NCBI GenBank assembly: GCA_964520475.1 | Contig: CAZFNS010000016.1 | Span: 1-35,050 of the forward strand | From: Ruminobacter sp964520475 | Lineage (GTDB): Bacteria; Pseudomonadota; Gammaproteobacteria; Enterobacterales; Succinivibrionaceae | Length of the DNA stretch: 35,050 bases | Direction of reading: 5' to 3' | Shown: positions 24,380 through 31,705 of the stretch, in pieces | Layout of the letters: each line of letters starts with the position of its first letter | Numbering within the stretch: the first letter of the stretch is position 1 | Program-made: the position numbers and the translations under genes | Notes under the pieces: model-generated | What the model was told of the DNA's origin: nothing | Seen by the model: the letters and a program-made list of their open reading frames with translations, nothing else | Databases searched by the model: none

Positions 24380-25396
24380 ATGAGGTCTTTTTCCAGGATT
24401 CTGCTTGCCGTACTAACCGCGTGCGCCTTCGGCTGCGGCGATGAAGCCGACCGGGACGCCGCGCCCGCGCAAAAGGCCCCCGTCGCCGCCGTGCGGGTGG
24501 AGGGCGGCGCGACGCCGCAGTCCACCGTGGGCGACGTTCTTAAAATCAAGGGTTTCGAGAATTTCGGGCGGATGCTGTTTCCCGCCGACCGCCCGATCGA
24601 CGACAAGATGACGCTTACGGAGCTCACGCGCACCTACACCTGGTACGACTCCATGGACGTCAACCAGACCGTCGACATCATCAACTCGATCAAGCTCCGG
24701 ACCGACGCGGGGGAGCAGGTGTACTACCCGCTGTGCTCCGAAGACGACGCCGCCATCGATCCGACGTGCAAAAACACCGGACTCTTTTTCTTCAAGGGCA
24801 AGAAGGACGGCAAGTTCGCCGTGATGAACGCGGGCGGCGGCTTCATGTACGTCGCGGCCCTCGCCGACAGCTTCCCCCAGGCCCTCGAGGTCAGCCGGAT
24901 GGGCTACAACACCTTCGTGCTCATCTACCGGCCCAACTTCGCCTACAACGACCTGGCCCGGGCGCTGTCCTACATCTACGACCACGCCGACGAGATGGAG
25001 GTGGATCCGTACGACTACTCGCTCTGGGGCGGGTCGTCGGGCGGCCGCATGGCCGCCACCCTCGGCCGCGAGGACAACATCAGCACCCTGAGCGGGCGCG
25101 CCGACATCGACCCGCCGGCCGCCGTGATCATCCAGTACGCGGACTACGCGATCGCCTCGGACGACGACGCCCCGACCTTCGCCTGCGTCGGCAAGGACGA
25201 CCGCATCATCGCCTGGCAGACCATGGAGAAGCGCGTCAAGGCCCTGCAGATGATGGGGATCCCCGCGGAGTTCCGCAGCTACCCGGGCGTGGGGCACGGC
25301 TTCGCCCTGGGCTGGGGCACCCCGGCCGAAGGCTGGCTCGGGGAGGCGGTGGCCTTCTGGGAAAAGCAGATCGCCGCCAAAAAAGCCAAAAAATAG
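24380..25396 (+). CDS. Lipoprotein alpha/beta-hydrolase (esterase/acetyl-hydrolase-like)
   Basis: 338 residues. A short signal peptide with lipobox-like LTAC (Cys15; Cys19 in AFGC is the alternative) predicts an envelope lipoprotein. The hydrolase core spans about 145-330. An oxyanion-type NAGGGF (150-155, in place of the common HGGG), nucleophile Ser220 in WGGSSGG, an acid at Asp273 or Asp274 (GKDDRI) and His306 (GVGHGF) make up a plausible catalytic set. Such proteins cleave esters, often acetyl groups on sugars or peptides; the substrate is not evident. A Sec-accessible disulphide is possible between Cys119 and Cys130. The ribosome-binding site is weak. A strong bidirectional terminator follows, shared with the convergent rnt gene. 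Confidence 0.8.
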   Translation: MRSFSRILLAVLTACAFGCGDEADRDAAPAQKAPVAAVRVEGGATPQSTVGDVLKIKGFENFGRMLFPADRPIDDKMTLTELTRTYTWYDSMDVNQTVDIINSIKLRTDAGEQVYYPLCSEDDAAIDPTCKNTGLFFFKGKKDGKFAVMNAGGGFMYVAALADSFPQALEVSRMGYNTFVLIYRPNFAYNDLARALSYIYDHADEMEVDPYDYSLWGGSSGGRMAATLGREDNISTLSGRADIDPPAAVIIQYADYAIASDDDAPTFACVGKDDRIIAWQTMEKRVKALQMMGIPAEFRSYPGVGHGFALGWGTPAEGWLGEAVAFWEKQIAAKKAKK

Positions 25397-25463
25397 CTCC
25401 CGGCGGCGCGGCGGGACAGGAACGCGCGCGTAACACGTGAAAGCATGAAAGCATGAAAGCATA

Positions 25464-25507
25464 AAAAAAAAGGAGCCGCGGGGACTACCCCGCGGCTCTT
25501 TTTTTTT
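25464..25507. terminator. Strong bidirectional terminator
   Basis: Perfect 11-bp stem GAGCCGCGGGG / CCCCGCGGCTC (25474-25484, 25489-25499), loop ACTA, flanked by nine A on the left and eight T on the right. It can terminate both the plus-strand hydrolase gene and the minus-strand rnt gene. An 8-bp tandem repeat (GAAAGCAT) sits just left of it. Confidence 0.95.
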
Positions 25508-25577
25508 CGGTTCCGCGCGTCTTCCTCTCGTCTTCCTCTCGTTTTCTTCACGCGTTCCGGGGCCGTCAGCCCCGCGC

Positions 25578-26339
25578 TCAGGCGGGCGTCCCGCCCGGGG
25601 CCGCGGCGCCGCCGGATCCCTCCGGCTCCTTTTTGTAGCGGTTCTCGTAGCGGGTCTTCGCCGCGGTCACGCGGGCCAGATCGTCCCCGCGCGGGGGCCA
25701 GCCGCCCAGGGCGGAGAAGCGGTTCAGCATGGCGCAGAACAGCTCGGCCTCCCGGTCCGTGTCGTAGGCGGCGTTGTGGGCCCGCTCCGCGCTGAACGCC
25801 ACGCCGGCGCACTCGCAGGCCACCGAGAGCACGGAGTGCCCGAAGAACAGCAGGCCCAGGGCGGCCGTGTCGATCGTCGTGAACGGGTGGAAGGGGTTGC
25901 GCTTGCATTTGATCCGTTCCGCCGCCGCCATGAGGAAGGCGTGGTCGAAATGGGCGTTGTGCCCGACCAGCACCGCCCGGACGCAGCCCGCCTCGCGGGT
26001 CTTTTTGGCGATGGCCTTGAGGATGGGGGCGAGGGCCGTTTTCTCGTCGGAGGCCCGGCGCGCCGGATCGGCCGGGTCGATCCCCAGGAAGGCGACGTTG
26101 GCCGGGTCGACGACGGATCCCGGGAAGGGGACGATGTCCGCCGCGAACAGCTCGTCCTTGGCGAAGGAGCCGTCCGGGGCGGTTTTGAGGGTGCAGAAGG
26201 CTATCTCGAGCAGGGCGGAGGTCCGGGGGTCGAAACCCGCGGTCTCGACGTCCACCACCACGGGGTAGTACCCGCGGAAGCGGCCGGCGATGCCGCCGGG
26301 GGCGTCCCCGGCTTGTTCCGGAACGGCGTTTTCGGTCAT
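25578..26339 (-). CDS. rnt: Ribonuclease T
   Basis: 253 residues. RNase T is a DnaQ-like 3'-5' exoribonuclease that trims tRNA and other stable RNA ends and acts on single-stranded DNA. DEDDh residues are all visible: Asp30 and Glu32 (VVVDVETAGF), Asp132 (GHNAHFDHAF), His188 and Asp193 (HNAAYDTD). Their spacing equals that of E. coli RNase T with a constant offset of seven. FRGYYPVVVDVETAGF, AAAERIKCKRNPFHPF and GIDPADP are near-identical to the family. The C-terminus is extended by about 25 Gly/Ala residues. RNase T is largely confined to gammaproteobacteria, which makes this the best taxonomic marker in the window. It has its own extended -10 promoter. Confidence 0.95.
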   Translation of the reverse strand: MTENAVPEQAGDAPGGIAGRFRGYYPVVVDVETAGFDPRTSALLEIAFCTLKTAPDGSFAKDELFAADIVPFPGSVVDPANVAFLGIDPADPARRASDEKTALAPILKAIAKKTREAGCVRAVLVGHNAHFDHAFLMAAAERIKCKRNPFHPFTTIDTAALGLLFFGHSVLSVACECAGVAFSAERAHNAAYDTDREAELFCAMLNRFSALGGWPPRGDDLARVTAAKTRYENRYKKEPEGSGGAAAPGGTPA

Positions 26340-26426
26340 GGCTGCCTCGGCATGGGCCCGGCCGGCCCGGCGGGGCCGCCCGGGCGGAACGTGGAAAGGG
26401 TGAGCGCGCCCGCGCGCGTCAGGGGC

Positions 26427-26455
26427 ATTTTAGCAGAATCGGCCCGCGATGGAAA
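26427..26455 (-). promoter_or_regulatory. Promoter of rnt
   Basis: On the minus strand, TTTCCA (26450-26455, 4/6), 17 bp, TAAAAT (26427-26432, 5/6), with extended TGC (26433-26435). The start of transcription would be about 80 nt before the rnt ATG. Confidence 0.55.
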
Positions 26456-26483
26456 GCGGAACGGGCGGCGGGGCGGGCGCGCC

Positions 26484-27581
26484 TCAGCCGGTCAGGCAGG
26501 CGGGATCGAACGCGTATGCCCCGGCGAGGAAGTCCGCGATCTCGCGGAGCTCGGCGGCGCACGCCGCCGCGCCCGGGGCCGCGGCGACCGCGCGGAGCTC
26601 GGCGCGGATCTCCTCAGTCGTTTCCGGGGGGATCGCCCCGAGCGGGGTCTCCGCGAACAGATCCGCGCGCCTCGCGGCGAAGGCGGCGAATTCGGGCGGG
26701 TAGATCCGGGCGAGGATCCCCGCGGCCGCGCGGCGGACGGCGGCGGGCCCGCCCGGGCCGAGGGCGGCGCGGAGCGAGGCCAGGGGAACGCGGTTCAGGA
26801 GGGTCTGGCGCATCGGGTTCGCGGCGAGGCCGCGCGCCCCGGCGGGGACCGCCTCCCGGCCCGCGAAGGGGCGCAGATAAAGGTGCCCGCACGCGGCCTT
26901 CCCGTCGTTAACCGGGTAGTTGTCCCAGATAAAGGGCGGCCGGCCGAGGAGGCGCTCCGCCTCCGCGAGATCCGCGGGCGCGTAGTCCGGGCTTATCACC
27001 CGCCGGCCCGTCCAGAAAAAGTCGACCTCGTCCGGCACCCCCGCGGTGAGGTCGCGGAAGTAGTTTTCCGGCATCTTCCCGAACACCTTCTCGAGGATCG
27101 GGTCGGTGCTGTAGAAACTCCCGCAGACGGCGAGGCGGGCGCCCGAGGGCGCGAGCAGATCCGCGCATTCCTTCACGAACATGTTCTGGAGCTCGCCCTC
27201 GCGGTCATGCGAGATCTTCATGTCGTCGAAAAGCAGGGCGAAGCGGTCGGGCTCGAGCAGGCGGAGGAGGAGCTTCGTCTTCTCCCGGAAGGCGGGCAGG
27301 GCCGCGCGGCCGCGGGCGGCCGCCCCGAGCGGGGACAGGCCGACGCCGAACGCGACGCCCGCGGCCGCGGCCTTCTCGCGCAGATCCGCGAGGGCGGCCG
27401 CGTGCTCCGCCGGCGGGGGCTCCTCCCAGCGCCGCCGCAGGAAGGGGTCGTTCTTGGGCGCGTATATGTAAAAATCCAGCCCGAGGGCGGGCAGGCCGCC
27501 GACGAAGGCGAGCCGTTTTTCCGGCGGCCAGGGCGCGCCGAAATAGCCCTCGATCACGCCCGCGGGAAAGTCGCTGTTCAT
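26484..27581 (-). CDS. GH84 beta-N-acetylglucosaminidase (O-GlcNAcase-like)
   Basis: 365 residues covering little more than the catalytic TIM barrel. GVIEGYFGAPWPPEKR (8-23), YIYAPKNDP (38-46), the paired catalytic aspartates Asp119-Asp120 (ALLFDDM), FFWTGRRVIS (188-197) and FIWDNYPVND (217-226) are the ordered landmarks of family GH84, which removes terminal beta-GlcNAc by substrate-assisted catalysis. There is no signal peptide or binding module, unlike the large secreted clostridial members, so it is predicted to act in the cytosol, perhaps on imported glycan or muropeptide fragments. GGGAG 8 nt before the ATG supports the start. It is on the same strand as rnt, but rnt has its own promoter in the 144-bp gap. 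Confidence 0.9.
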   Translation of the reverse strand: MNSDFPAGVIEGYFGAPWPPEKRLAFVGGLPALGLDFYIYAPKNDPFLRRRWEEPPPAEHAAALADLREKAAAAGVAFGVGLSPLGAAARGRAALPAFREKTKLLLRLLEPDRFALLFDDMKISHDREGELQNMFVKECADLLAPSGARLAVCGSFYSTDPILEKVFGKMPENYFRDLTAGVPDEVDFFWTGRRVISPDYAPADLAEAERLLGRPPFIWDNYPVNDGKAACGHLYLRPFAGREAVPAGARGLAANPMRQTLLNRVPLASLRAALGPGGPAAVRRAAAGILARIYPPEFAAFAARRADLFAETPLGAIPPETTEEIRAELRAVAAAPGAAACAAELREIADFLAGAYAFDPACLTG

Positions 27582-27721
27582 GATGTGCTCCCGGGCCGGC
27601 CGCGCCGGCCCCGCGTGTCCGCCGCCCCCGAACGGGGGCGACGGGACGATCTTAACCGATCCCGGCGGCGCGGGCCCGCTCCGGTCCCCCGGAATGAGGC
27701 TTGGGTCCGGTTTTACGGAGG

Positions 27722-27754
27722 GCCGCCCGGGCGCGCCTTCCGCGCCCGGGCGGC
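27722..27754. repeat. Perfect 14-bp inverted repeat upstream of the tig promoter
   Basis: Arms GCCGCCCGGGCGCG (27722-27735) and its exact complement (27741-27754) with a 5-nt loop. There is no T-tract on either side, so it is not a typical terminator. It ends 10 bp before the tig -35. The rest of the 316-bp gap 27582-27897 holds no ORF. Confidence 0.6.
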
Positions 27755-27764
27755 AAATTGAGAG

Positions 27765-27796
27765 TTTACAGCGCGGCCCCGCGGCATTATAATGCC
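27765..27796 (+). promoter_or_regulatory. Strong sigma-70 promoter of tig with a palindrome over the -10
   Basis: TTTACA (27765-27770, 5/6), exactly 17 bp, TATAAT (27788-27793, 6/6): the best promoter in the window. The -10 is inside a perfect 14-bp palindrome, GGCATTATAATGCC (27783-27796), a possible operator. The leader to the ATG is about 98 nt. Confidence 0.8.
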
Positions 27797-27897
27797 TTGA
27801 TTTACGGCGAAGCCGCCCGGGGGCCCCCGGCCGGCGCCGGATTTGTTAAACCTAAGACGCGGCATACGCGAGAAAAACTAATGACGAGGTAGATGAG

Positions 27898-29196
27898 ATG
27901 CAGGTTACCGTAGAGGCATCAGAAGGTCTGAAGCGCAGGATCAGGGTCGTTATCCCGGCCGAGGAATACAAAAAGACATATTACGCCGCCATCCGCAAGA
28001 TCGGCAGGACGAACCGCATCCCGGGGTTCCGCAAGGGCAGGGTACCCGACGACATAATTCTTAGACAGTACGGATACCAGGTCAGGGAAGACTACACCAA
28101 CGAGCTCATCGGCCGGACGATGTACCGGGCCGCGGCCGAGGCCGGGATCGAATCGGTCACCGAGTCCGCGCCTCTGGTCGAGAATATCGGCGACAACGGC
28201 ATCTCCCAGGATTTCTCCTATACCTTCTCGGTCGAGGTCTATCCCGAGGTCGATCTCGGCGAGGGTCTCGAGACCGTGAAGTTCAGCAGAGTCAGGGGCG
28301 AGATCTCCGAGGCCGACGTCGACCGGATGATCGAGACCCTGCGCCGCCAGCAGGGCGTCTGGGAGGACGCCGCCGGCCCGATCGCCAAGGGGCACCTCGT
28401 GACCCTGGACCTGCAGGGGCTCAAGGACGGAGCGGAAGTTAAGAGCGCCACCGCGAAGAACTTCCGCATGATCGTCGGCGCCAACCACATGATCCCGGGC
28501 TTCGAGGACAACATCCTCGGCCACGGCGCCGGGGACGAGTTCGAGTTCACCGTCACCTTCCCCGCCGACTACCACAACGCCGAGCTCGCCGGCGCCCCGG
28601 TCCTCTTCAAGGTTAAGGTCGGCGCCGTGAGCGAGCGCAAGCCCGCCGAGTTCAACGAAGAGTTCATCCGGAGCTTCGGGGTCTCGGGCGACGCCGCGGC
28701 CTTCCGCGCCGACGTGCGCAAGAACATGGAGCGCGAGCTCAGCCAGGTCGTGTTCCGCCGCAACTGCGACGAGGTCATGGATAAGCTGATCGCCCGCTAC
28801 GGCTCCTTCGACCTGCCCGAGCGGGAGCTCGCGAACATGGTGAGCGCCGCCGGCCGGGACCGGCAGAAGAACGGCGCCCCCGTTTCCGAGGCCGAGGAGA
28901 AGATGATTAAGGCGTCCTGCGAGAAGGCGCTCCGGCAGCGGATCATCGTCACCGCCATTTGCAAGAAGTACGGCATCGTGCCGGACGAGAGCCGGGTGAA
29001 CGCCTACATCGACACGATCGCCGCGGCCTACGACCGGGCCGACGAGTTCAAGAAGGCCGTGGCCAAGGACGCCGGGCAGTACCAGTCCATCCGCAACCGC
29101 GCCGTCTCCGAGCAGATCGTCGACGCCGTGCTGGAGAAGGGCGACACGACCGCCGAGACGAAGACCTTCTACGAGCTGGTTCATCCCGAGTTCTGA
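27898..29196 (+). CDS. tig: Trigger factor
   Basis: 432 residues, the E. coli length. Ribosome-associated chaperone and peptidyl-prolyl isomerase that receives nascent chains. The N-terminal ribosome-binding domain (about 1-115) has the signature GFRKGRVP (43-50). The FKBP-like isomerase domain (about 160-245) shows IPGFEDNILGHGAGDEFEFT and TFPADYHN. The C-terminal chaperone arms (about 250-430) are helical and charged. GAGGT about 10 nt before the ATG supports the start. It heads the conserved tig-clpP-clpX-lon block but has its own promoter and a strong terminator, so it is probably not co-transcribed with clpP. Confidence 0.97.
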   Translation: MQVTVEASEGLKRRIRVVIPAEEYKKTYYAAIRKIGRTNRIPGFRKGRVPDDIILRQYGYQVREDYTNELIGRTMYRAAAEAGIESVTESAPLVENIGDNGISQDFSYTFSVEVYPEVDLGEGLETVKFSRVRGEISEADVDRMIETLRRQQGVWEDAAGPIAKGHLVTLDLQGLKDGAEVKSATAKNFRMIVGANHMIPGFEDNILGHGAGDEFEFTVTFPADYHNAELAGAPVLFKVKVGAVSERKPAEFNEEFIRSFGVSGDAAAFRADVRKNMERELSQVVFRRNCDEVMDKLIARYGSFDLPERELANMVSAAGRDRQKNGAPVSEAEEKMIKASCEKALRQRIIVTAICKKYGIVPDESRVNAYIDTIAAAYDRADEFKKAVAKDAGQYQSIRNRAVSEQIVDAVLEKGDTTAETKTFYELVHPEF

Positions 29197-29224
29197 CCCC
29201 CGTCCCCGGGAACGGGGCGCGGGA

Positions 29225-29260
29225 CCGGCCGGCCGCCGCGGCGGCGGGCCGGTTTTTTTT
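29225..29260 (+). terminator. Rho-independent terminator of tig
   Basis: 14-bp arms CCGGCCGGCCGCCG / CGGCGGCGGGCCGG (29225-29238, 29239-29252) with one mismatch, the tip forming the loop, followed by eight T (29253-29260). Confidence 0.9.
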
Positions 29261-29356
29261 GCGCGCGCGGGCCGCGGGGGCGGGGCGCGGGCCGGGCCCG
29301 CGGTTTTTCCCCCGCGCCTCTGTAAAAAGTCCCCCGTTTATGGTATAATTACGGAC

Positions 29357-29456
29357 NNNNNNNNNNNNNNNNNNNNNNNNNNNNNNNNNNNNNNNNNNNN
29401 NNNNNNNNNNNNNNNNNNNNNNNNNNNNNNNNNNNNNNNNNNNNNNNNNNNNNNNN
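29357..29456. other. Second 100-N gap, probably of zero true length
   Basis: Exactly 100 N, flanked by identical 55-bp copies (29302-29356 and 29457-29511). Collapsing them leaves about 230 bp between tig and clpP and a single copy of the clpP promoter. Nothing coding seems lost. Confidence 0.9.
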
Positions 29457-29495
29457 GGTTTTTCCCCCGCGCCTCTGTAAAAAGTCCCCCGTTTA

Positions 29496-29504
29496 TGGTA
29501 TAAT
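29496..29504 (+). promoter_or_regulatory. Extended -10 promoter of clpP
   Basis: TGG-TATAAT: perfect -10 with an extended TGn, about 78 nt before the clpP ATG. The -35 region (TGTAAA at 17 bp) is poor. The same motif at 29341-29349 is the gap-duplicate copy. Confidence 0.65.
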
Positions 29505-29581
29505 TACGGACTGTTTGCGGCGTTCCGGAATTCCGGGGCGCCGGTTCCGGTCAATAAAGCCATGGGGAGGAGTTTCGGGGT

Positions 29582-30196
29582 ATGACGGCCGAGCGTTTCG
29601 CGGATTCCATGTCCGCGCTGATTCCGTATGTCATCGAACAGACGGCCAAGGGTGAGAGATCCTACGACATTTATTCGCGCCTGCTCAGGGACCGCATCGT
29701 CTTCCTGACCGGCGACGTCGAGGATCACATGGCCAACCTGGTCTGCGCCCAGCTGCTCTTCCTGGAGTCGGAGGATCCCGACAAGGACATCTACCTGTAC
29801 ATCAATTCCCCCGGCGGGGCGGTGACGGCCGGCATGAGCATCTACGACACCATGCAGTTCATCAGGCCGGACGTGGTCACCGTCTGCATGGGTCAGGCCT
29901 GCTCGATGGGGGCGTTCCTCCTGGCCGCGGGCGCGCGGGGGCGGCGCTACTCGCTGCCGAGCTCGCGCATCATGATCCACCAGCCCCTCGCCGGCTTCCG
30001 GGGGCAGGCGTCCGACATCGAGATCCACGCGCGGGAGACCCTGCGGATCAAGGAAGAGCTGAACAAGAAGCTCGCCCTGCACACGGGGCGCCCGTACGAG
30101 GAGGTGGTGGCCGCCACCGACCGGGACAACTTCATGTCGGCCGAGGAAGCCAAGGAATTCGGGCTCATCGACGACGTCATGACCAAGCGAAAGTAA
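29582..30196 (+). CDS. clpP: ATP-dependent Clp protease proteolytic subunit
   Basis: 204 residues, close to E. coli ClpP. Cytosolic serine protease forming the 14-mer barrel that degrades substrates fed by ClpX or ClpA. The catalytic triad is visible: Ser108 (GQACSMGAF), His133 (MIHQPLAGF) and Asp182 (TDRDNFM). The IGF-pocket/handle segment YINSPGGAVTAGMSIYDTM is intact. GGGGAGGAG about 9 nt before the ATG supports the start. clpX follows after 17 bp, so the two form an operon. Confidence 0.98.
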   Translation: MTAERFADSMSALIPYVIEQTAKGERSYDIYSRLLRDRIVFLTGDVEDHMANLVCAQLLFLESEDPDKDIYLYINSPGGAVTAGMSIYDTMQFIRPDVVTVCMGQACSMGAFLLAAGARGRRYSLPSSRIMIHQPLAGFRGQASDIEIHARETLRIKEELNKKLALHTGRPYEEVVAATDRDNFMSAEEAKEFGLIDDVMTKRK

Positions 30197-30213
30197 ATCT
30201 CCGGGGTTGAAAC

Positions 30214-31521
30214 ATGTCTACCACCAAAGAAGGAAGAAGGGTCGAGCCGCTGCGCTGCTCTTTCTGCGGCAAGTCCCAGTACGAGGTCAAGAAGCTCATC
30301 AAGGGCGTGGAGCTCGGGGTCTATATCTGCAACGAGTGCATCGACCTGTGCAACGACATCATCACCAGGGACCGCCTCAAGGCCCAGGCCGCCGGGCGCA
30401 AGGGCGATCTCACCAAGGAGCTGCAGGCCCTGCCCACCCCGCACCAGATCCGGGAGCACCTCGACGAGTACGTGATCGGCCAGGAGCGCGCCAAGAAGAT
30501 CCTGTCCGTGGCGGTGTACAACCACTACAAGCGCCAGCTGGTCAACGACAACTACGACGGGGTCGAGCTCAACAAGTCCAACATCCTGCTCATCGGGCCC
30601 ACCGGCTCGGGCAAGACCCTGCTCGCCCAGACCCTGGCCCGCTTCCTGAACGTGCCCTTCGCCATGGCCGACGCCACCACCCTGACCGAGGCCGGCTACG
30701 TGGGCGAGGACGTGGAGAACATCATCCAGAAGCTCCTGCAGAACTGCGACTACGACGTGCAGAAGGCCGAGCGGGGGATCGTGTTCGTCGACGAGATCGA
30801 CAAGATCTCGCGCAAGTCCGACAATCCCTCCATCACCCGCGACGTGAGCGGCGAGGGCGTGCAGCAGGCCCTCCTGAAACTGATCGAGGGCACCATCGCC
30901 GCCGTCCCGCCCCAGGGCGGGCGCAAGCACCCGCAGCAGGATTTCGTGCAGGTCGACACCTCCCGGATCCTCTTCATCTGCGGCGGGGCCTTCGCGGGGA
31001 TCGACAAGATCGTGGAGAAGCGCGTGGAGAAGAACTCGGGCATCGGCTTCAACGCGACCGTCTACGGCAAGAACGACGAGCTCAAGCTCAGCGAGAAGAT
31101 CGCCCGGGTCGAGCCGGACGATCTGACCAAATTCGGGCTGATCCCGGAGTTCATCGGCCGCCTGCCGGTGATCGCCAGCCTCGACGAGCTCGGCAAGGAG
31201 GCGCTCATCAGCGTCCTGACCAAGCCGAAGAACGCGATCACCCGCCAGTTCAAGGCGCTGTTCAAGCTGAACAAGGTCACCCTGGACTTCACCCCCGACG
31301 CGCTCACGGCCATCGCCGAGAAGGCCATGGACCGCCACACCGGCGCCCGCGGCCTGCGCTCCATCGTCGAGTCGATGCTGCTCGACACCATGTACGACCT
31401 GCCCTCGAACGCCGGGGTGGCGAAAGTCGTCGTCGACGCGGACGTGGTCAAGGGCGCCAAGCCCCCCGTGCTCGTGACCGAGAGAGAACTGTTCAAGAAC
31501 GCCCCCGATTACGTCGTTTAG
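30214..31521 (+). CDS. clpX: ATP-dependent Clp protease ATP-binding subunit ClpX
   Basis: 435 residues. Cytosolic AAA+ unfoldase that recognises tagged proteins and feeds ClpP. The N-terminal zinc-binding domain has Cys15, 18, 39 and 42 (CSFC, CNEC). Walker A GPTGSGKT is at 128-135 and Walker B with sensor segment VFVDEIDKIS at 191-200. The pore loop GYVGED follows at 161-166, and the IGF-type ClpP-contact loop reads FIGRLPVIASLDEL after IPEF. All are standard. Its start lies 17 bp after clpP. The GGGG before the ATG is a weak ribosome-binding site, suggesting translational coupling. Confidence 0.98.
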   Translation: MSTTKEGRRVEPLRCSFCGKSQYEVKKLIKGVELGVYICNECIDLCNDIITRDRLKAQAAGRKGDLTKELQALPTPHQIREHLDEYVIGQERAKKILSVAVYNHYKRQLVNDNYDGVELNKSNILLIGPTGSGKTLLAQTLARFLNVPFAMADATTLTEAGYVGEDVENIIQKLLQNCDYDVQKAERGIVFVDEIDKISRKSDNPSITRDVSGEGVQQALLKLIEGTIAAVPPQGGRKHPQQDFVQVDTSRILFICGGAFAGIDKIVEKRVEKNSGIGFNATVYGKNDELKLSEKIARVEPDDLTKFGLIPEFIGRLPVIASLDELGKEALISVLTKPKNAITRQFKALFKLNKVTLDFTPDALTAIAEKAMDRHTGARGLRSIVESMLLDTMYDLPSNAGVAKVVVDADVVKGAKPPVLVTERELFKNAPDYVV

Positions 31522-31608
31522 CGCCGCGGCCCCGCGCCCGCGCGCCTTTCGGGAGCCCCGGCGGGGCCCCCGGATCCGCCCGCGCGCCCCCAAAGACGTT
31601 TTTTTGCA

Positions 31609-31636
31609 TTGAAAGGCGATAAATCCGCCCCCATTT
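31609..31636 (+). promoter_or_regulatory. Sigma-32-type heat-shock promoter of lon
   Basis: TTGAAA (31609-31614), 14 bp, CCCCATTT (31629-31636): close to the sigma-32 consensus CTTGAAA-N13/14-CCCCATnT. The leader to the lon ATG would be about 63 nt. A sigma-70-like TATTAT (31647-31652) lies just downstream without a good -35. Confidence 0.7.
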
Positions 31637-31705
31637 ACGCAATGTGTATTATAGTTGTGTTGTACGGAACGACGAGGCCGGGGGGCGCCGGCCGGGATAT
31701 GACTG

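Noticed and set aside
25439..25463. GAAAGCAT tandem repeat as an iteron or attachment site
   Set aside because: Only two to three 8-bp copies, immediately next to a terminator, with no integrase or replication gene nearby.
29457..29511. Sigma-32 promoter before clpP (CCCCCGTTTA)
   Set aside because: CCCCGTTT resembles the -10, but no TTGAA-like -35 lies 13-14 bp upstream; an extended sigma-70 -10 explains the region better.
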